From IMG/VR virus record IMGVR_UViG_3300009370_000183, positions 1-22,599 of that record: 22,599 bases of DNA; one strand, written 5' to 3'. Origin of the DNA: a virus. The notes beneath the pieces were generated by a model. It did not search any database, was not told where the DNA came from, and saw only the letters and a program-made list of their open reading frames with translations. Shown here in pieces: positions 13,709-22,485 of the stretch. Position 1 is the stretch's first letter, and the number at the start of each line of letters is the position of its first letter. The position numbers and the translations under genes are program-made.

Positions 13709-16305
13709 GTGGTTTTAAGCAATGTATTATTAATGGTATTAAAGAGGGTCTAATTTCAGAAAGTCAAGGAGAAAGATTATATAAAAACTTTGATGAGGTT
13801 AGAGACTTTTACCAATACAGAAAAAATTTAACTAAGCTAGAGGCTGAAAAAAGATCTGCAAGAGAAGTGTACGATGCTATGAAAATAGAGCAAGCAGAGA
13901 AATTAAGATACACTTTGCAGATGAGAGCCAAGATGCAAGAAATAGAATTTGATTTTAAAAATTATAGAAATGAAAATGGCGAAGTGGATATGGCTAATGC
14001 TTATAGAGCTTATCACTCACAAGATAATTGGTCTTACAAACCAAATATTGAAAACCAAGCAAAAATTGAAAGAGATAAAGCTCATCAATTAATGGCTAAT
14101 ATTTTAGATCAATTTAGATATGGTTGGGGAGGCACACAATCCAGACTTCAAAAAGCTAATAAGAAATTAATGGTTAAAGAGTTAATGGGAGAAAAAACTG
14201 GAAATCAAAATGCTAGAGATTTAGCAGATGCCTGGAAACAAGTAGCTGAACATTTAAGAAAAAGAGCTAATAGCTTTGGTATGAAAATCTTATCAAGAAA
14301 AGATTGGGGATTACCACAAATGCACGATACTTTATCAGTTAGATCTGTTACTAAAGAAGATTGGATTGATTATATTTTACCTAAATTAGATTTAGATAAA
14401 ATGGTTAATGAAAGATCTGGTTTACCTTTTAATGATAAAACAATTCGTGAGGCTTTAAGCGAAGTATATGCAAATATATCAACAGAAGGTATGGCAACTT
14501 TTAAACCTGGTGTTAATCGTTATGGTAAAGCTCTACATAATAGAAGATTAGATCATAGATTTTTAGCATTTAAAAACGCAGATGATTGGATGGAATATCA
14601 AGCTAGATTTGGTAATCCAGATCCATATAAAACAATGTTAGATCATATTAACGGTATGTCTAGGGATATTGCTATGCTTAAAATACTTGGACCCAATCCA
14701 GATGCTACTCACACTTGGGCAACGGGTATGATAAAAAAACAAACAGCTATAGATGCAGCTGCGGAGGCACAAGGTAAATTTAAAAGAAAAAAAACTATTA
14801 TTAAAGATAGTAAGCTAAGAGGAATAAAAAAAGATCAAGTTAAAATTTACAGAAACGAAACAGATAGAACTAATACAATTTTAGAAAATACTGAAAATTT
14901 ATTTGCTACACATAAAGGTGGTTTACATAAACCTATTGATGGATTTTGGGGTAATACATTTGCGGGTCTAAGACAGATTTTACTTTCTGCACAATTAGGA
15001 GGAGCTGCTATTATGACAATTACTGACTTTCATTGGTCGAGAATGACTGCTAAATTTAATGGATTAAAAGCAACCAAAGCTAATGCAAAAGCTGTTCAAT
15101 TTTTAGCAGAAGGAATGAAAAAAGATAAAGCGATGGCAAGAACCGCAATTAGACTTCAATTAGGAGCTGAGATGTGGAGTGCTACTTCTGCTGTTGCAAC
15201 AAGATACTTAAACGATATAGATGCTCCTTTTTGGACAAAAAGAGTTTCCGATTTTATATTAAGAGGATCTGGATTATCTCACTCCACACAATCTAATAAG
15301 TGGGCGTTTGGTTGGATGGCAATGGGAGATCTTGCAGAGAATGTTAATAAACCATTTAATAAATTAGATCCAAATTTACAAAGCCAATTTAAGAAATATG
15401 GTATTGGCGAAAAAGAATGGGAAATAATTAGATCTACAAAATTATATGATGCGGGAATAGACGAACCTTCAATGGTGGGTAAAGGTGCAACTTTTTTAAG
15501 ACCCGATGATATTATGAAAAGAGCTGACTTAGATGAGGCTACAAGAGAATTTTTAACAACAAGGTTAATGACTTGGTTAGCAAATGAAACTAACTTTGCT
15601 GTACCCACATCTTCACTAAAAGGAAGAGTTACTTTAGCGGGAAATTCTCAACCAGGAACAATAAAAGGGGAAATAGTAGCCTCAATGTTAATGTATAAAA
15701 ACTTTGCAATTACTTTAGGCATGACGCACTTAGCCAGAGGTTTTCAACAAGTAGGTTTGGCGGGTAAAGCTAAATATTTAGTACCTATGATTATTGGTGG
15801 AACTGTAATGGGAGCTTTAGCTTATGAATTAAAACAAATAGCAGCTGGTAAAAAACCAACTCCACCAGAAAACATGAACCCACTTACTGGTAAAGGATTT
15901 AGATATTGGTTAAACGCTATGGTTTATGGTGGTGGATTAGGAATATTTGGCGATTTCTTATTTTCAGATCAAAACAGATATGGCGGATCTATGGCAAAAA
16001 CTCTTACTGGACCAGTAGTAAATTTTTTAGATGATGCTGTTAGATTGACGGCTGGGAATGTTTGGGAACTTTTAAGTGGAGAAAAAACTAATGCTGGTAA
16101 GGAGCTTGCAGCATTTATTCAAAGATACACACCAGGAAATAATCTTTGGTATACCAGATTAGTATTTGAAAGAATTATATTTGATACCCTTGAAAAGCTA
16201 TTAAATCCAGATTTTAACTCAGATACTAGACGAAATGTAAACAAATTAAAGTCTCGAACTGGACAAGAATATTGGTGGCATCCAGGGGAAATATCGCCAA
16301 ATTAG
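13705..16305 (+). CDS. large internal virion protein, gp16-like ejection protein
   Basis: 866 residues from the ATG at 13705, preferred to an in-frame TTG at 13699 because it gives the standard ATGA overlap and has GGAG 8 nt upstream. Mostly helical, with a charged coiled-coil-like N-terminus, and hydrophobic stretches near 418-442 (SAQLGGAAIMTITDF), 691-709 (YLVPMIIGGTVMGALAYEL) and 735-754 that suggest inner-membrane insertion. The end, NNLWYTRLVFERIIFDTLEK and EYWWHPG, is a signature of the largest ejection protein in many podoviruses. T7 gp16 has 1318 residues; here its role seems divided between this gene and the previous one. I see no lytic transglycosylase motif in either. It would form the cytoplasmic-side part of the DNA channel. 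Confidence 0.85.
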   Translation: MSGFKQCIINGIKEGLISESQGERLYKNFDEVRDFYQYRKNLTKLEAEKRSAREVYDAMKIEQAEKLRYTLQMRAKMQEIEFDFKNYRNENGEVDMANAYRAYHSQDNWSYKPNIENQAKIERDKAHQLMANILDQFRYGWGGTQSRLQKANKKLMVKELMGEKTGNQNARDLADAWKQVAEHLRKRANSFGMKILSRKDWGLPQMHDTLSVRSVTKEDWIDYILPKLDLDKMVNERSGLPFNDKTIREALSEVYANISTEGMATFKPGVNRYGKALHNRRLDHRFLAFKNADDWMEYQARFGNPDPYKTMLDHINGMSRDIAMLKILGPNPDATHTWATGMIKKQTAIDAAAEAQGKFKRKKTIIKDSKLRGIKKDQVKIYRNETDRTNTILENTENLFATHKGGLHKPIDGFWGNTFAGLRQILLSAQLGGAAIMTITDFHWSRMTAKFNGLKATKANAKAVQFLAEGMKKDKAMARTAIRLQLGAEMWSATSAVATRYLNDIDAPFWTKRVSDFILRGSGLSHSTQSNKWAFGWMAMGDLAENVNKPFNKLDPNLQSQFKKYGIGEKEWEIIRSTKLYDAGIDEPSMVGKGATFLRPDDIMKRADLDEATREFLTTRLMTWLANETNFAVPTSSLKGRVTLAGNSQPGTIKGEIVASMLMYKNFAITLGMTHLARGFQQVGLAGKAKYLVPMIIGGTVMGALAYELKQIAAGKKPTPPENMNPLTGKGFRYWLNAMVYGGGLGIFGDFLFSDQNRYGGSMAKTLTGPVVNFLDDAVRLTAGNVWELLSGEKTNAGKELAAFIQRYTPGNNLWYTRLVFERIIFDTLEKLLNPDFNSDTRRNVNKLKSRTGQEYWWHPGEISPN

Positions 16306-16399
16306 TTATAGACATTATAGACAAATTTTAATAAAGAGAAACATAGAGTAGGATTTTAATGCCTACAAATCACTTTCTCACAACCTAAATATAAAAATT
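16306..16399 (+). promoter_or_regulatory. leader before the tail fibre gene: 9-bp tandem repeat, small hairpin, possible promoter
   Basis: This 94-nt gap starts with two exact tandem copies of TTATAGACA (16306-16314, 16315-16323). The part GACATTATAGACAA resembles the SP6-type core GACACTATAGAAG. T7 keeps a promoter upstream of its fibre gene, so a second late promoter here would be natural. A 5-bp hairpin GTAGG/CCTAC follows (16348-16352 with 16362-16366). The promoter match is weak and the fibre ATG at 16400 lacks a clear ribosome binding site. Confidence 0.3.
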
Positions 16400-18610
16400 A
16401 TGACGATAAGTACAACGACACTAAAAAACAGTTATTCGGGCAACGGATCCACTACTGCGTTTGCATATACATTTCCGATTAATTCGACTTCAGAAATTTC
16501 TGTAATTGAAAGATCGGCTACAGGAACAGAGACAGTTAAATCAGAAGGATCTGGTTCTACTAACTATTCAATAGTTGATAATGGAGCTAGCGGTGGAACG
16601 GTAACCATGGTTACGGCACCAGCTGCGGGAACAACTTTGGTTCTTTTAAGAAATACAGCTTTAACCCAAGAAACAGATTATGTTGCAAACGATCCGTTTC
16701 CAGCTGAAACTCACGAAGATGCTTTAGATAAAGCATTAATGCAAGCACAAGAATTACAAGAAGAATTAGATAGATCATTTAAAGTTTCAAAAACAAATAC
16801 TATTTCATCTGCTGAATTTACAGAGAGTGCAACAGATAGAGCTAGTAAGGCTTTAGGATTTGATAGTTCTGGAAATCTAACCACAATCGCAGATTTCTTA
16901 CCCGCTGGTGGAGATGCTGCACAGTTTACTTATTCAACAACAACGACAGACAGCGACCCAGGAAGTGGATATATCCGTTTTAACAACTCAACTATTTCAT
17001 CGGCAACTGCCGCTTATATAGATGATAATGAGGCGAATGGAACCGATGTATCAGCTTGGTTATTATCATTTGATGATGTTTCTGCTAATCCTACAAATAG
17101 AGGAAGAATAAGAATATCAAAATCAAATACATTAGATACTTGGCATGTTTTTAAAATTTCTGGAGCCTCAACCGATGCCTCTGGTTATGTAAAATTAACT
17201 TTAACTTATATTGATGGAGCTGGAAGTTTATCAGCTGACGATAAAGTTTTTGTTTCATTTATTGCATCTGGAGAAGATGGAGTATCTCCAGGTTATTTTT
17301 ATAAATTTGATACTGGTACATCTGACGCAGACCCAGGAGCGGGGGAAGTCTCCTTTAATAATGGTTCTTATGCAAGTGTAACTCAAATCTATATTGATGA
17401 TGTCGACCAGCACGGAGTAACAACACAAGCTGATACTATTTCATGGGATGACAGCACCGCTGGAACAAAAGGATTTATTCAATTTGTCGATATTAACGAC
17501 AAGACTACTTACGCAAAATTTAAAGTAACTGGTGCTGCAACAGACGCATCTGGTTATAACAAATTAACTGTAACTCATGTTGTTTCAAATAATACATTTT
17601 CAGCAGCAGATGAGCTTTCAGTTCACTTTACCGCATCTGGAAATGATGGAGCTGTACCTGGTTATCTTTATACTTTTGATAATGGAACGAGTGATGCCGA
17701 CCCTGGTTCTGGAGAGATAAGATTTAACAATGGAACTTACGCATCCGCTACAGCTATATACATTGATGATGCCGATGCAAATGGTGTTACTACTCAAGTT
17801 GATACGATTTCTTGGGATGATAGTACCTCAACGATAAAAGGATTTTTACATATAGTTGATACTGACGATCCAACGACTTACGCAAGATTTTCTATAACTG
17901 GCTCTTCAACAGATGCTAGCGGATATAATAAATTAGCTGTTACACATTTAGCATCCAATAATACTTTTTCTGCTGGCGATACTTTATCGGTTCACTTTAC
18001 AAGGCAAGGCGACAAAGGCGATACGGGGTCAACTGGTTCAACGGGGTCAACGGGTGCAAGTGGTGTAGCTGGAATTGCTATGACTTGGAGTTCGTCAACT
18101 TCTGATGCTGACCCAGGTTCGGGAAAAATAGCTTTTAATCATGCAACACTTTCAAGCGTTTCAGTTTTATATGTAGACGATGCAGACGATGCCTCTGCTG
18201 ATATTTCTGGTTGGGTTCAATCTTGGGATGATGCAACAAATACAGTCGCAAGAGGATTTGTAAGAGTAGAAAAAGAAGGAACACCAGCAACTTACGCATT
18301 ATATAAAGTAAATGGTGCTGTAACTGATGCCTCTGGATATACAAAAGTTCCAGTAGCTCATGTAGTTTCTGCTGGATCTTTTTCAAATACAGATGGAGTA
18401 GGAGTACACTTCTCTCAATCTGGTACAGACGGATCAATGACTAGCTTTACCGTTGCTGGCTCATCTGGTTCATCACAAACAATAACTAACGGTAATACTT
18501 TAACCATTGCGGCTGGTACGAACATTACGACTACTGGAGGCTCTACAGATACAGTTACGATAGCTTGTACTTTAGATGATCCAACAGCTATGGCAATCGC
18601 ACTAGGATAA
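16400..18610 (+). CDS. tail fibre with T7-type N-terminal anchor and repeat-built shaft
   Basis: 736 residues. Residues 1-160 are a T7-gp17-like anchor: SYSGNGSTTAFAYTFP, TLVLLRNTALTQETDYV, DPFPAETHEDALDKALM, followed by a helical LQEELDRSFKVS segment; this binds the tail. The shaft is four related modules of about 120 residues beginning near 176, 300, 422 and 559, each with a T-S-D-A-D-P-G-S/A-G motif, a Y-I-D-D motif, W-D-D and T-D-A-S-G-Y. Between modules 3 and 4 lies a collagen-like Gly-X-Y run, residues 537-558. The end (680-736) is short with no receptor-binding head, so host recognition probably resides in the genes that follow. Module divergence at DNA level suggests old duplications. 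Confidence 0.9.
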   Translation: MTISTTTLKNSYSGNGSTTAFAYTFPINSTSEISVIERSATGTETVKSEGSGSTNYSIVDNGASGGTVTMVTAPAAGTTLVLLRNTALTQETDYVANDPFPAETHEDALDKALMQAQELQEELDRSFKVSKTNTISSAEFTESATDRASKALGFDSSGNLTTIADFLPAGGDAAQFTYSTTTTDSDPGSGYIRFNNSTISSATAAYIDDNEANGTDVSAWLLSFDDVSANPTNRGRIRISKSNTLDTWHVFKISGASTDASGYVKLTLTYIDGAGSLSADDKVFVSFIASGEDGVSPGYFYKFDTGTSDADPGAGEVSFNNGSYASVTQIYIDDVDQHGVTTQADTISWDDSTAGTKGFIQFVDINDKTTYAKFKVTGAATDASGYNKLTVTHVVSNNTFSAADELSVHFTASGNDGAVPGYLYTFDNGTSDADPGSGEIRFNNGTYASATAIYIDDADANGVTTQVDTISWDDSTSTIKGFLHIVDTDDPTTYARFSITGSSTDASGYNKLAVTHLASNNTFSAGDTLSVHFTRQGDKGDTGSTGSTGSTGASGVAGIAMTWSSSTSDADPGSGKIAFNHATLSSVSVLYVDDADDASADISGWVQSWDDATNTVARGFVRVEKEGTPATYALYKVNGAVTDASGYTKVPVAHVVSAGSFSNTDGVGVHFSQSGTDGSMTSFTVAGSSGSSQTITNGNTLTIAAGTNITTTGGSTDTVTIACTLDDPTAMAIALG
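18026..18052 (+). repeat. 9-bp tandem repeat encoding the collagen-like Gly-Ser-Thr run
   Basis: Three consecutive 9-base units of the type GGG/T-TCA-ACN encode Gly-Ser-Thr repeats in the fibre shaft, inside a longer Gly-X-Y stretch. Such runs expand and contract by slippage and are common joints between fibre modules. Confidence 0.7.
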
Positions 18611-18623
18611 ATAGGAGGATAAA

Positions 18624-18971
18624 TTGGCTAATCAATTTAAGACGATAACAAAAGCTGGTGTTACATCAGCAGATGTAATTTACACTGTAGCTGGTTCAAC
18701 GACTACTGTAATTTTAGGTTTGATGCTTGGTAATACAACAAGCTCAACTATTACTGCAACTGTAACTTTAGGAACCGATACTGCAAATCGAGCTGGAAAT
18801 AATAATGAGGCAAATCAAGATGTCGAATTAGTAACTTCAGTTTCGGTGCCTGGAAACAGTACATTAGAATTACTTTCTGGCAATAAAGTTGTCATGGAAA
18901 CTACAGACACATTATCTGTTACTGGTTCTGGAGCAACTGATGTTTGCTTATCAGTAATGGAAATAACATAA
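18624..18971 (+). CDS. small virion-associated beta protein in fibre cluster
   Basis: 115 residues, starting with TTG at 18624. The start is supported by a strong AGGAGG 6 nt upstream and by the conserved-looking MANQFKTITKAGV beginning. The protein is Thr/Ser/Val-rich, beta-strand patterned and neutral to acidic, without membrane segments. Short proteins of this kind with an ITKAGV start and a VPGNSTLELLSGNKV core accompany fibre genes in marine podoviruses and myoviruses and are likely tail or head-surface proteins. The precise role is unknown. The next gene begins 20 nt downstream. Confidence 0.75.
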   Translation: MANQFKTITKAGVTSADVIYTVAGSTTTVILGLMLGNTTSSTITATVTLGTDTANRAGNNNEANQDVELVTSVSVPGNSTLELLSGNKVVMETTDTLSVTGSGATDVCLSVMEIT

Positions 18972-18991
18972 TAATTTAGGAGAATAAACAA

Positions 18992-20191
18992 ATGCCTTTT
19001 ATTGGACAACAACCGCCAGCAGTAGCTTTAACATCATCTGACATTACAGATGGAATTATATCTACAGCTAAAATAGCTGATGATGCTGTAACAGGAGCAA
19101 AGACATCTTATCAAGATATTCCATTTAGAAATCTTCTTATTAATGGTGATATGCAAGTTGCTCAAAGAGGAACTTCTTTTACCTCTAATGGTTATACTCT
19201 TGATAGATATACAATGGATGAAAGTTCAGATGGAGCTGTAACAGTTACACAAGATACAGATGTTCCTAGTGGATATGGTTTTGCTAAATCATTAAAAGTT
19301 GATTGCACAACTGCTGACGCATCTATTGGTGCGGCTCAATATTGTGGTTTTACTCAACTTATAGAAGGTCAAAATTTACAACATTTAAAATATGGAACTT
19401 CATCTGCTGAAACATTAACTTTATCTTTTTGGGTTAAGTCAGTTAAGACTGGAACTTATTGCGTAAGATTTGTTAAAGAGGCTGGAAGTGGAACAAGATA
19501 TGAAACACCTATTGAATATACAATCTCATCTGGTTCAACTTGGGAAAAAAAAGAAATAACTTTAACACCTACTGCTGGAAGTACATCTTTAATTACAGGA
19601 GCAAATGGTGCAATAGCAAATTCAAACGCATCTGGTTTTAGAGTTTTTTTTACTTTAGTTTCTGGTAGTAATTTTCATGCAACTAATAATACTTGGGTTG
19701 CTGCTAGTGATAAATTAGCAACATCAAATCAAGTTAATTTTTTAGATAGTACATCAAATAATTTTTGGATAACTGGAGTGCAATTAGAAGTTGGTTCTAC
19801 AGCTTCGGATTTTGAGTTTGTACCTTATGATGTAAATTTACATAGATGTTTAAGATATTTTCAAAAAACATACGATTATGCTACTGCACCAGCAACAAGT
19901 ACAGATCAACAAAAATTAGAAATAAGTACAACAAGTGAAGGTGGAAATAATGCAGTATTATCTTTAGCTTTAAAAGTACCTTTAAGAACAACACCTACAT
20001 TGACATTTTATAAAACTGATGGCACTGCGGGTACTTGGACTTATGGTAGGAGTGGTGCTTCTGGTGATGCAAGTATGACAGCTTATGCTGGAAGATATGG
20101 TCAAAATCATGTGATTTGTTATGGCGGTGTAGGTGCTGGTTGGATAGCTTGTAATGTAGCTGGTCATTATACTGTAAGTGCGGAGTTATAA
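18992..20191 (+). CDS. tail fibre / receptor-binding protein with NLLINGDMQ-type domain
   Basis: 399 residues, with AGGAGAATAAACAA before the ATG. The N-terminal segment (PFIGQQPPAVALTSSDITDG, then STAKIADDAVTGAK) is an adaptor found at the start of many marine fibre proteins. From about residue 45 comes RNLLINGDMQVAQRGTSF, YTLDRYTMD, TLSFWVKSVKTGTYCVRF and ITGVQLEVGSTASDFEFVPY, the signature of a widespread carbohydrate-binding-like beta-sandwich module of phage fibres. The C-terminal 110 residues are a different, Gly/Ala/Thr-rich tip. It is likely a branch fibre attached to the main shaft. The family is recognised; the receptor is unknown. Confidence 0.85.
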   Translation: MPFIGQQPPAVALTSSDITDGIISTAKIADDAVTGAKTSYQDIPFRNLLINGDMQVAQRGTSFTSNGYTLDRYTMDESSDGAVTVTQDTDVPSGYGFAKSLKVDCTTADASIGAAQYCGFTQLIEGQNLQHLKYGTSSAETLTLSFWVKSVKTGTYCVRFVKEAGSGTRYETPIEYTISSGSTWEKKEITLTPTAGSTSLITGANGAIANSNASGFRVFFTLVSGSNFHATNNTWVAASDKLATSNQVNFLDSTSNNFWITGVQLEVGSTASDFEFVPYDVNLHRCLRYFQKTYDYATAPATSTDQQKLEISTTSEGGNNAVLSLALKVPLRTTPTLTFYKTDGTAGTWTYGRSGASGDASMTAYAGRYGQNHVICYGGVGAGWIACNVAGHYTVSAEL

Positions 20192-20193
20192 TT

Positions 20194-20370
20194 ATGATTA
20201 TTAAAGTAGAAAAAATTTACAATCCAGAAAATACAGATTTTATTTTTAGAATGACAAAAAATGGAATTATATCAGACGTACCTAATGTAGAAGCAAATTC
20301 AGATTACCAAGCAATCCAACAATGGATAGCAGATGGTGGAACAGTAATAGACAATGGAGGTGGTGAATAA
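20194..20370 (+). CDS. small fibre-associated protein (58 aa)
   Basis: A 58-codon gene filling the gap between two fibre genes: MIIKVEKIYNPENTDF through VIDNGGGE. Its stop overlaps the next ATG as TAATG, and its ATG lies 2 nt after the preceding stop. The pattern, an N-terminal strand pair, then VPNVEANSDYQAIQQWIADGGTV, matches the N-S/T-D-Y-x-x-I/L-x-x-W-I/L motif of XkdW-like small proteins encoded beside tail fibres, which are thought to help fibre folding or attachment. The motif is seen; the role is inferred. Confidence 0.75.
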   Translation: MIIKVEKIYNPENTDFIFRMTKNGIISDVPNVEANSDYQAIQQWIADGGTVIDNGGGE

Positions 20371-21218
20371 TGCCAATAATAGGAAAACAATTACAGACAG
20401 GCGGCTATCATGTACTTGATGCTTTAAGTGCATCGGCTACTGCTAGTTATACTATGCAATTAAGTTCAACAAATTTTACGCCAGAATCGGCGAATCATCT
20501 TATTGTTAGTCTTAATGGAGTAATTCAAAAACCAGGAAGTTCTTATACTGTGTCTGGAAGTACAATTACATTTTCAAGCTCATTAACATCATCAGATAGT
20601 ATTGATTTTATAATAGCTTTAGGTAACGTACTCGACATCGGGACACCTTCAGACGGGGTAATAACCAATGCAAAATTAGCACAGGATATTATTTCTGCAG
20701 AAACTGCTTTAACAGATATTCCAGCAGATACTGATGAAATTTTGATTAGTGATGCTGGTACTCTTAAAAGAATAGATTACTCTTTAGTAAGAGCTGGAAC
20801 ACCATCATTTAGAGCTTATGCAAGTGGTGTTACAAATGTTGACCACGCAACATCAACACAAATTGCCTTAGCAACTGAAGATTGGGATACAGATAATGCT
20901 TTTGCGTCAAGTACCTTTACAGTTCCGTCAGGTAAGGCGGGGAAATATTTAATTACTGCTTGTGTTAGAGCAGACCCTAGTTGGGCAGCAACTAATCAAT
21001 TTAATCCAATGATATTTCGTAATGGAGCAAGTAATACAGGTGCTTATGTAAGTAATAATATTATGGCTTCCAAAGGAAATGGTGCGTGTGTTTCAGCAGT
21101 TATAGATTTAGCCGCTGCTGATACTATTAAATTATATTTATATCATGATGAGGGTGGAACTGAAGGAATACAAACAGGACAAGAAAGTACATTTATGTCA
21201 GGAGTGAGAATAGGATAA
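20370..21218 (+). CDS. tail fibre protein with C1q-like receptor-binding head
   Basis: 282 residues, preceded by GGAGGTG. The N-terminal adaptor begins PIIGKQLQTGG, then a beta domain with HLIVSLNGVIQKPGSSYTV and DFIIALGNVLDIGTPSDG, a standard marine fibre anchor, then a linker VITNAKLAQDI. From about residue 145 to the end is a jelly-roll-type head (FRAYASGV, FTVPSGKAGKYLITACV, DTIKLYLYHD, FMSGVRIG) resembling C1q/TNF-like domains in phage fibre tips, which trimerise and bind the receptor. The end overlaps the following start by 1 nt. The C1q-like call is from strand pattern and the motifs GKYLI and SGVRIG. Confidence 0.85.
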   Translation: MPIIGKQLQTGGYHVLDALSASATASYTMQLSSTNFTPESANHLIVSLNGVIQKPGSSYTVSGSTITFSSSLTSSDSIDFIIALGNVLDIGTPSDGVITNAKLAQDIISAETALTDIPADTDEILISDAGTLKRIDYSLVRAGTPSFRAYASGVTNVDHATSTQIALATEDWDTDNAFASSTFTVPSGKAGKYLITACVRADPSWAATNQFNPMIFRNGASNTGAYVSNNIMASKGNGACVSAVIDLAAADTIKLYLYHDEGGTEGIQTGQESTFMSGVRIG

Positions 21219-21544
21219 TGGCAAGTTTATATTCAAAAATTAAAAAATATTTAGAAGCAAACAGTAAAACTTGGGAAGCTGAAAAAGATAATATTGAATT
21301 ACAGAATGATGGTTCTGGTTCTTATATTAAAACATGGAATGTTTCTGGTCTTGTAAAACCAAGTGATGAACAATTAACTACTTATAATTCTTCAGCTACA
21401 ACAGAAGAAAATAATCATCAAATAAGAAAAACTAGAAAAAAATCCTATGGAGATATAGGCGATCAGCTAGACGAAATTTATAAAGATATAGATGCTTGGA
21501 AAGCAAGAATAAAATCTATTAAAGACGCAAATCCGAAGGAGTAA
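21218..21544 (+). CDS. small fibre-associated protein, paralogue of the gene at 22089
   Basis: 108 residues, coupled to the fibre gene before it. Contains IKTWNVSGLVKPSDEQLTTY, then a helical RKTRKKSYGDIGDQLDEIYKD and a closing K-x-x-I-K-x-A-N-P-K. The Y-x-x-I-G-D-Q-L-D-E/A-I motif is common in small proteins next to phage fibres, probable fibre chaperones or assembly factors. The gene at 22089 shares the layout (YIKEWNLDIAKPTSEQLSTY, EYPSLGDIADAIFK), so fibre plus helper pairs have been duplicated. No catalytic motif is seen. Confidence 0.8.
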   Translation: MASLYSKIKKYLEANSKTWEAEKDNIELQNDGSGSYIKTWNVSGLVKPSDEQLTTYNSSATTEENNHQIRKTRKKSYGDIGDQLDEIYKDIDAWKARIKSIKDANPKE

Positions 21545-21547
21545 TAA

Positions 21548-22087
21548 ATGGCATTAATAACATTAAACAACAGATCAATTAATAGATCAGATACGGCTAG
21601 TTCTGGACAAGTCTGGACAGCTACCTCTGCAACAGCATCAGACTTTCAAGCTGGTGGTGGAGAAAACACTCCAGCTTTTAGTGCTAGAAAAAGTGGCGAC
21701 CAAACAAGTATTAGTGCCGCAACATATACTAAAGTAACAGGTTGGTCGGAAATTTTTGATTCTGGTAGTGTATGGGATAATGGTAATTCAAAATTTTTGC
21801 CAGGTGTTGTTGGTAAATATCTTATTAGTGCAACTGCTTATATGAGTCATGTCGGAAACGCACATTCAAGACTTGCAGTTTATCTAAATGGAAGTTCAAT
21901 AGAAGAAGTACAATATACTCCAGGTGCAGATAGTCAAACACCACAAAATATTGTATGTGTAGCAAATGTAACTAATACAAGTGATTATATTGAACTTTAT
22001 GTTCATCAGCCAAGTGGGTCAACAGCAACTGTTTATTCTGCTGGAATAAGAAATCAATTTTCAGGATTTAAAATAATAGGAGCATAA
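21548..22087 (+). CDS. short fibre protein with C1q-like head
   Basis: 179 residues with GAAGGAG before the ATG. A short N-terminal part (ALITLNNRSINRSDTAS) leads to SDFQAGGG and then a beta jelly-roll-like head: FSARKSGDQTSI, FLPGVVGKYLISATAYMS, RLAVYLNGSSIEEV, DYIELYVHQPSG, FSGFKIIGA. This pattern matches C1q-like receptor-binding heads and is related to the end of the 20370 gene. It has little shaft, so it probably binds a larger fibre. It is followed after 1 nt by a helper gene. Confidence 0.8.
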   Translation: MALITLNNRSINRSDTASSGQVWTATSATASDFQAGGGENTPAFSARKSGDQTSISAATYTKVTGWSEIFDSGSVWDNGNSKFLPGVVGKYLISATAYMSHVGNAHSRLAVYLNGSSIEEVQYTPGADSQTPQNIVCVANVTNTSDYIELYVHQPSGSTATVYSAGIRNQFSGFKIIGA

Positions 22088-22088
22088 T

Positions 22089-22448
22089 ATGGCACAATTA
22101 TTATCAATAAAAATAAAATCATACTGCAAAGATAACGGAGTTAGTAATGTTGATTTTACAAATGATGTTATATTACAAGATGATATGATAGATGGGATTA
22201 GTTCTCCATATATTAAAGAATGGAATTTAGATATTGCTAAACCTACTTCAGAACAACTATCAACTTATGAAAGTGCTGCACAAACAGAAACAAATAATAA
22301 TATTATAAGACATAATAGATTAAATGAATATCCATCTTTAGGAGATATTGCAGATGCTATCTTTAAAAAAGAGGCTGGTGATGCTACAGAATTTAATTCT
22401 CTAGCAACAAAGCGACAAGCAGTTAAAGACAAATATCCTAAATCTTAA
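22089..22448 (+). CDS. small fibre-associated protein, paralogue of the gene at 21218
   Basis: 119 residues with AGGAG before the ATG. Shares with the 21218 gene the order YIKEW-x-x-x-x-AKPTSEQLSTY, E-T-N-N-N-I-I-R, YPSLGDIADAIFK, and ends KRQAVKDKYPKS. The D-Q-L-D motif of the paralogue is D-I-A-D here, a divergence in the most conserved position. Probably a fibre assembly or chaperone-like protein; inference from place and motif only. Confidence 0.78.
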   Translation: MAQLLSIKIKSYCKDNGVSNVDFTNDVILQDDMIDGISSPYIKEWNLDIAKPTSEQLSTYESAAQTETNNNIIRHNRLNEYPSLGDIADAIFKKEAGDATEFNSLATKRQAVKDKYPKS

Positions 22449-22485
22449 TTTCAATTAATAGTACAAACCAATAGGGAGACACACT

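Noticed and set aside
16361-16390. Nine-codon open frame upstream of the fibre gene with a GTAGGA ribosome-site-like sequence
   Set aside because: Too short to support as a gene and its ATG lies in a small hairpin loop; it may only be a leader feature.
18026-18052. Short repeats in the fibre gene as a CRISPR-like array
   Set aside because: Units are 9 bp, without spacers, and encode a Gly-Ser-Thr run in frame.
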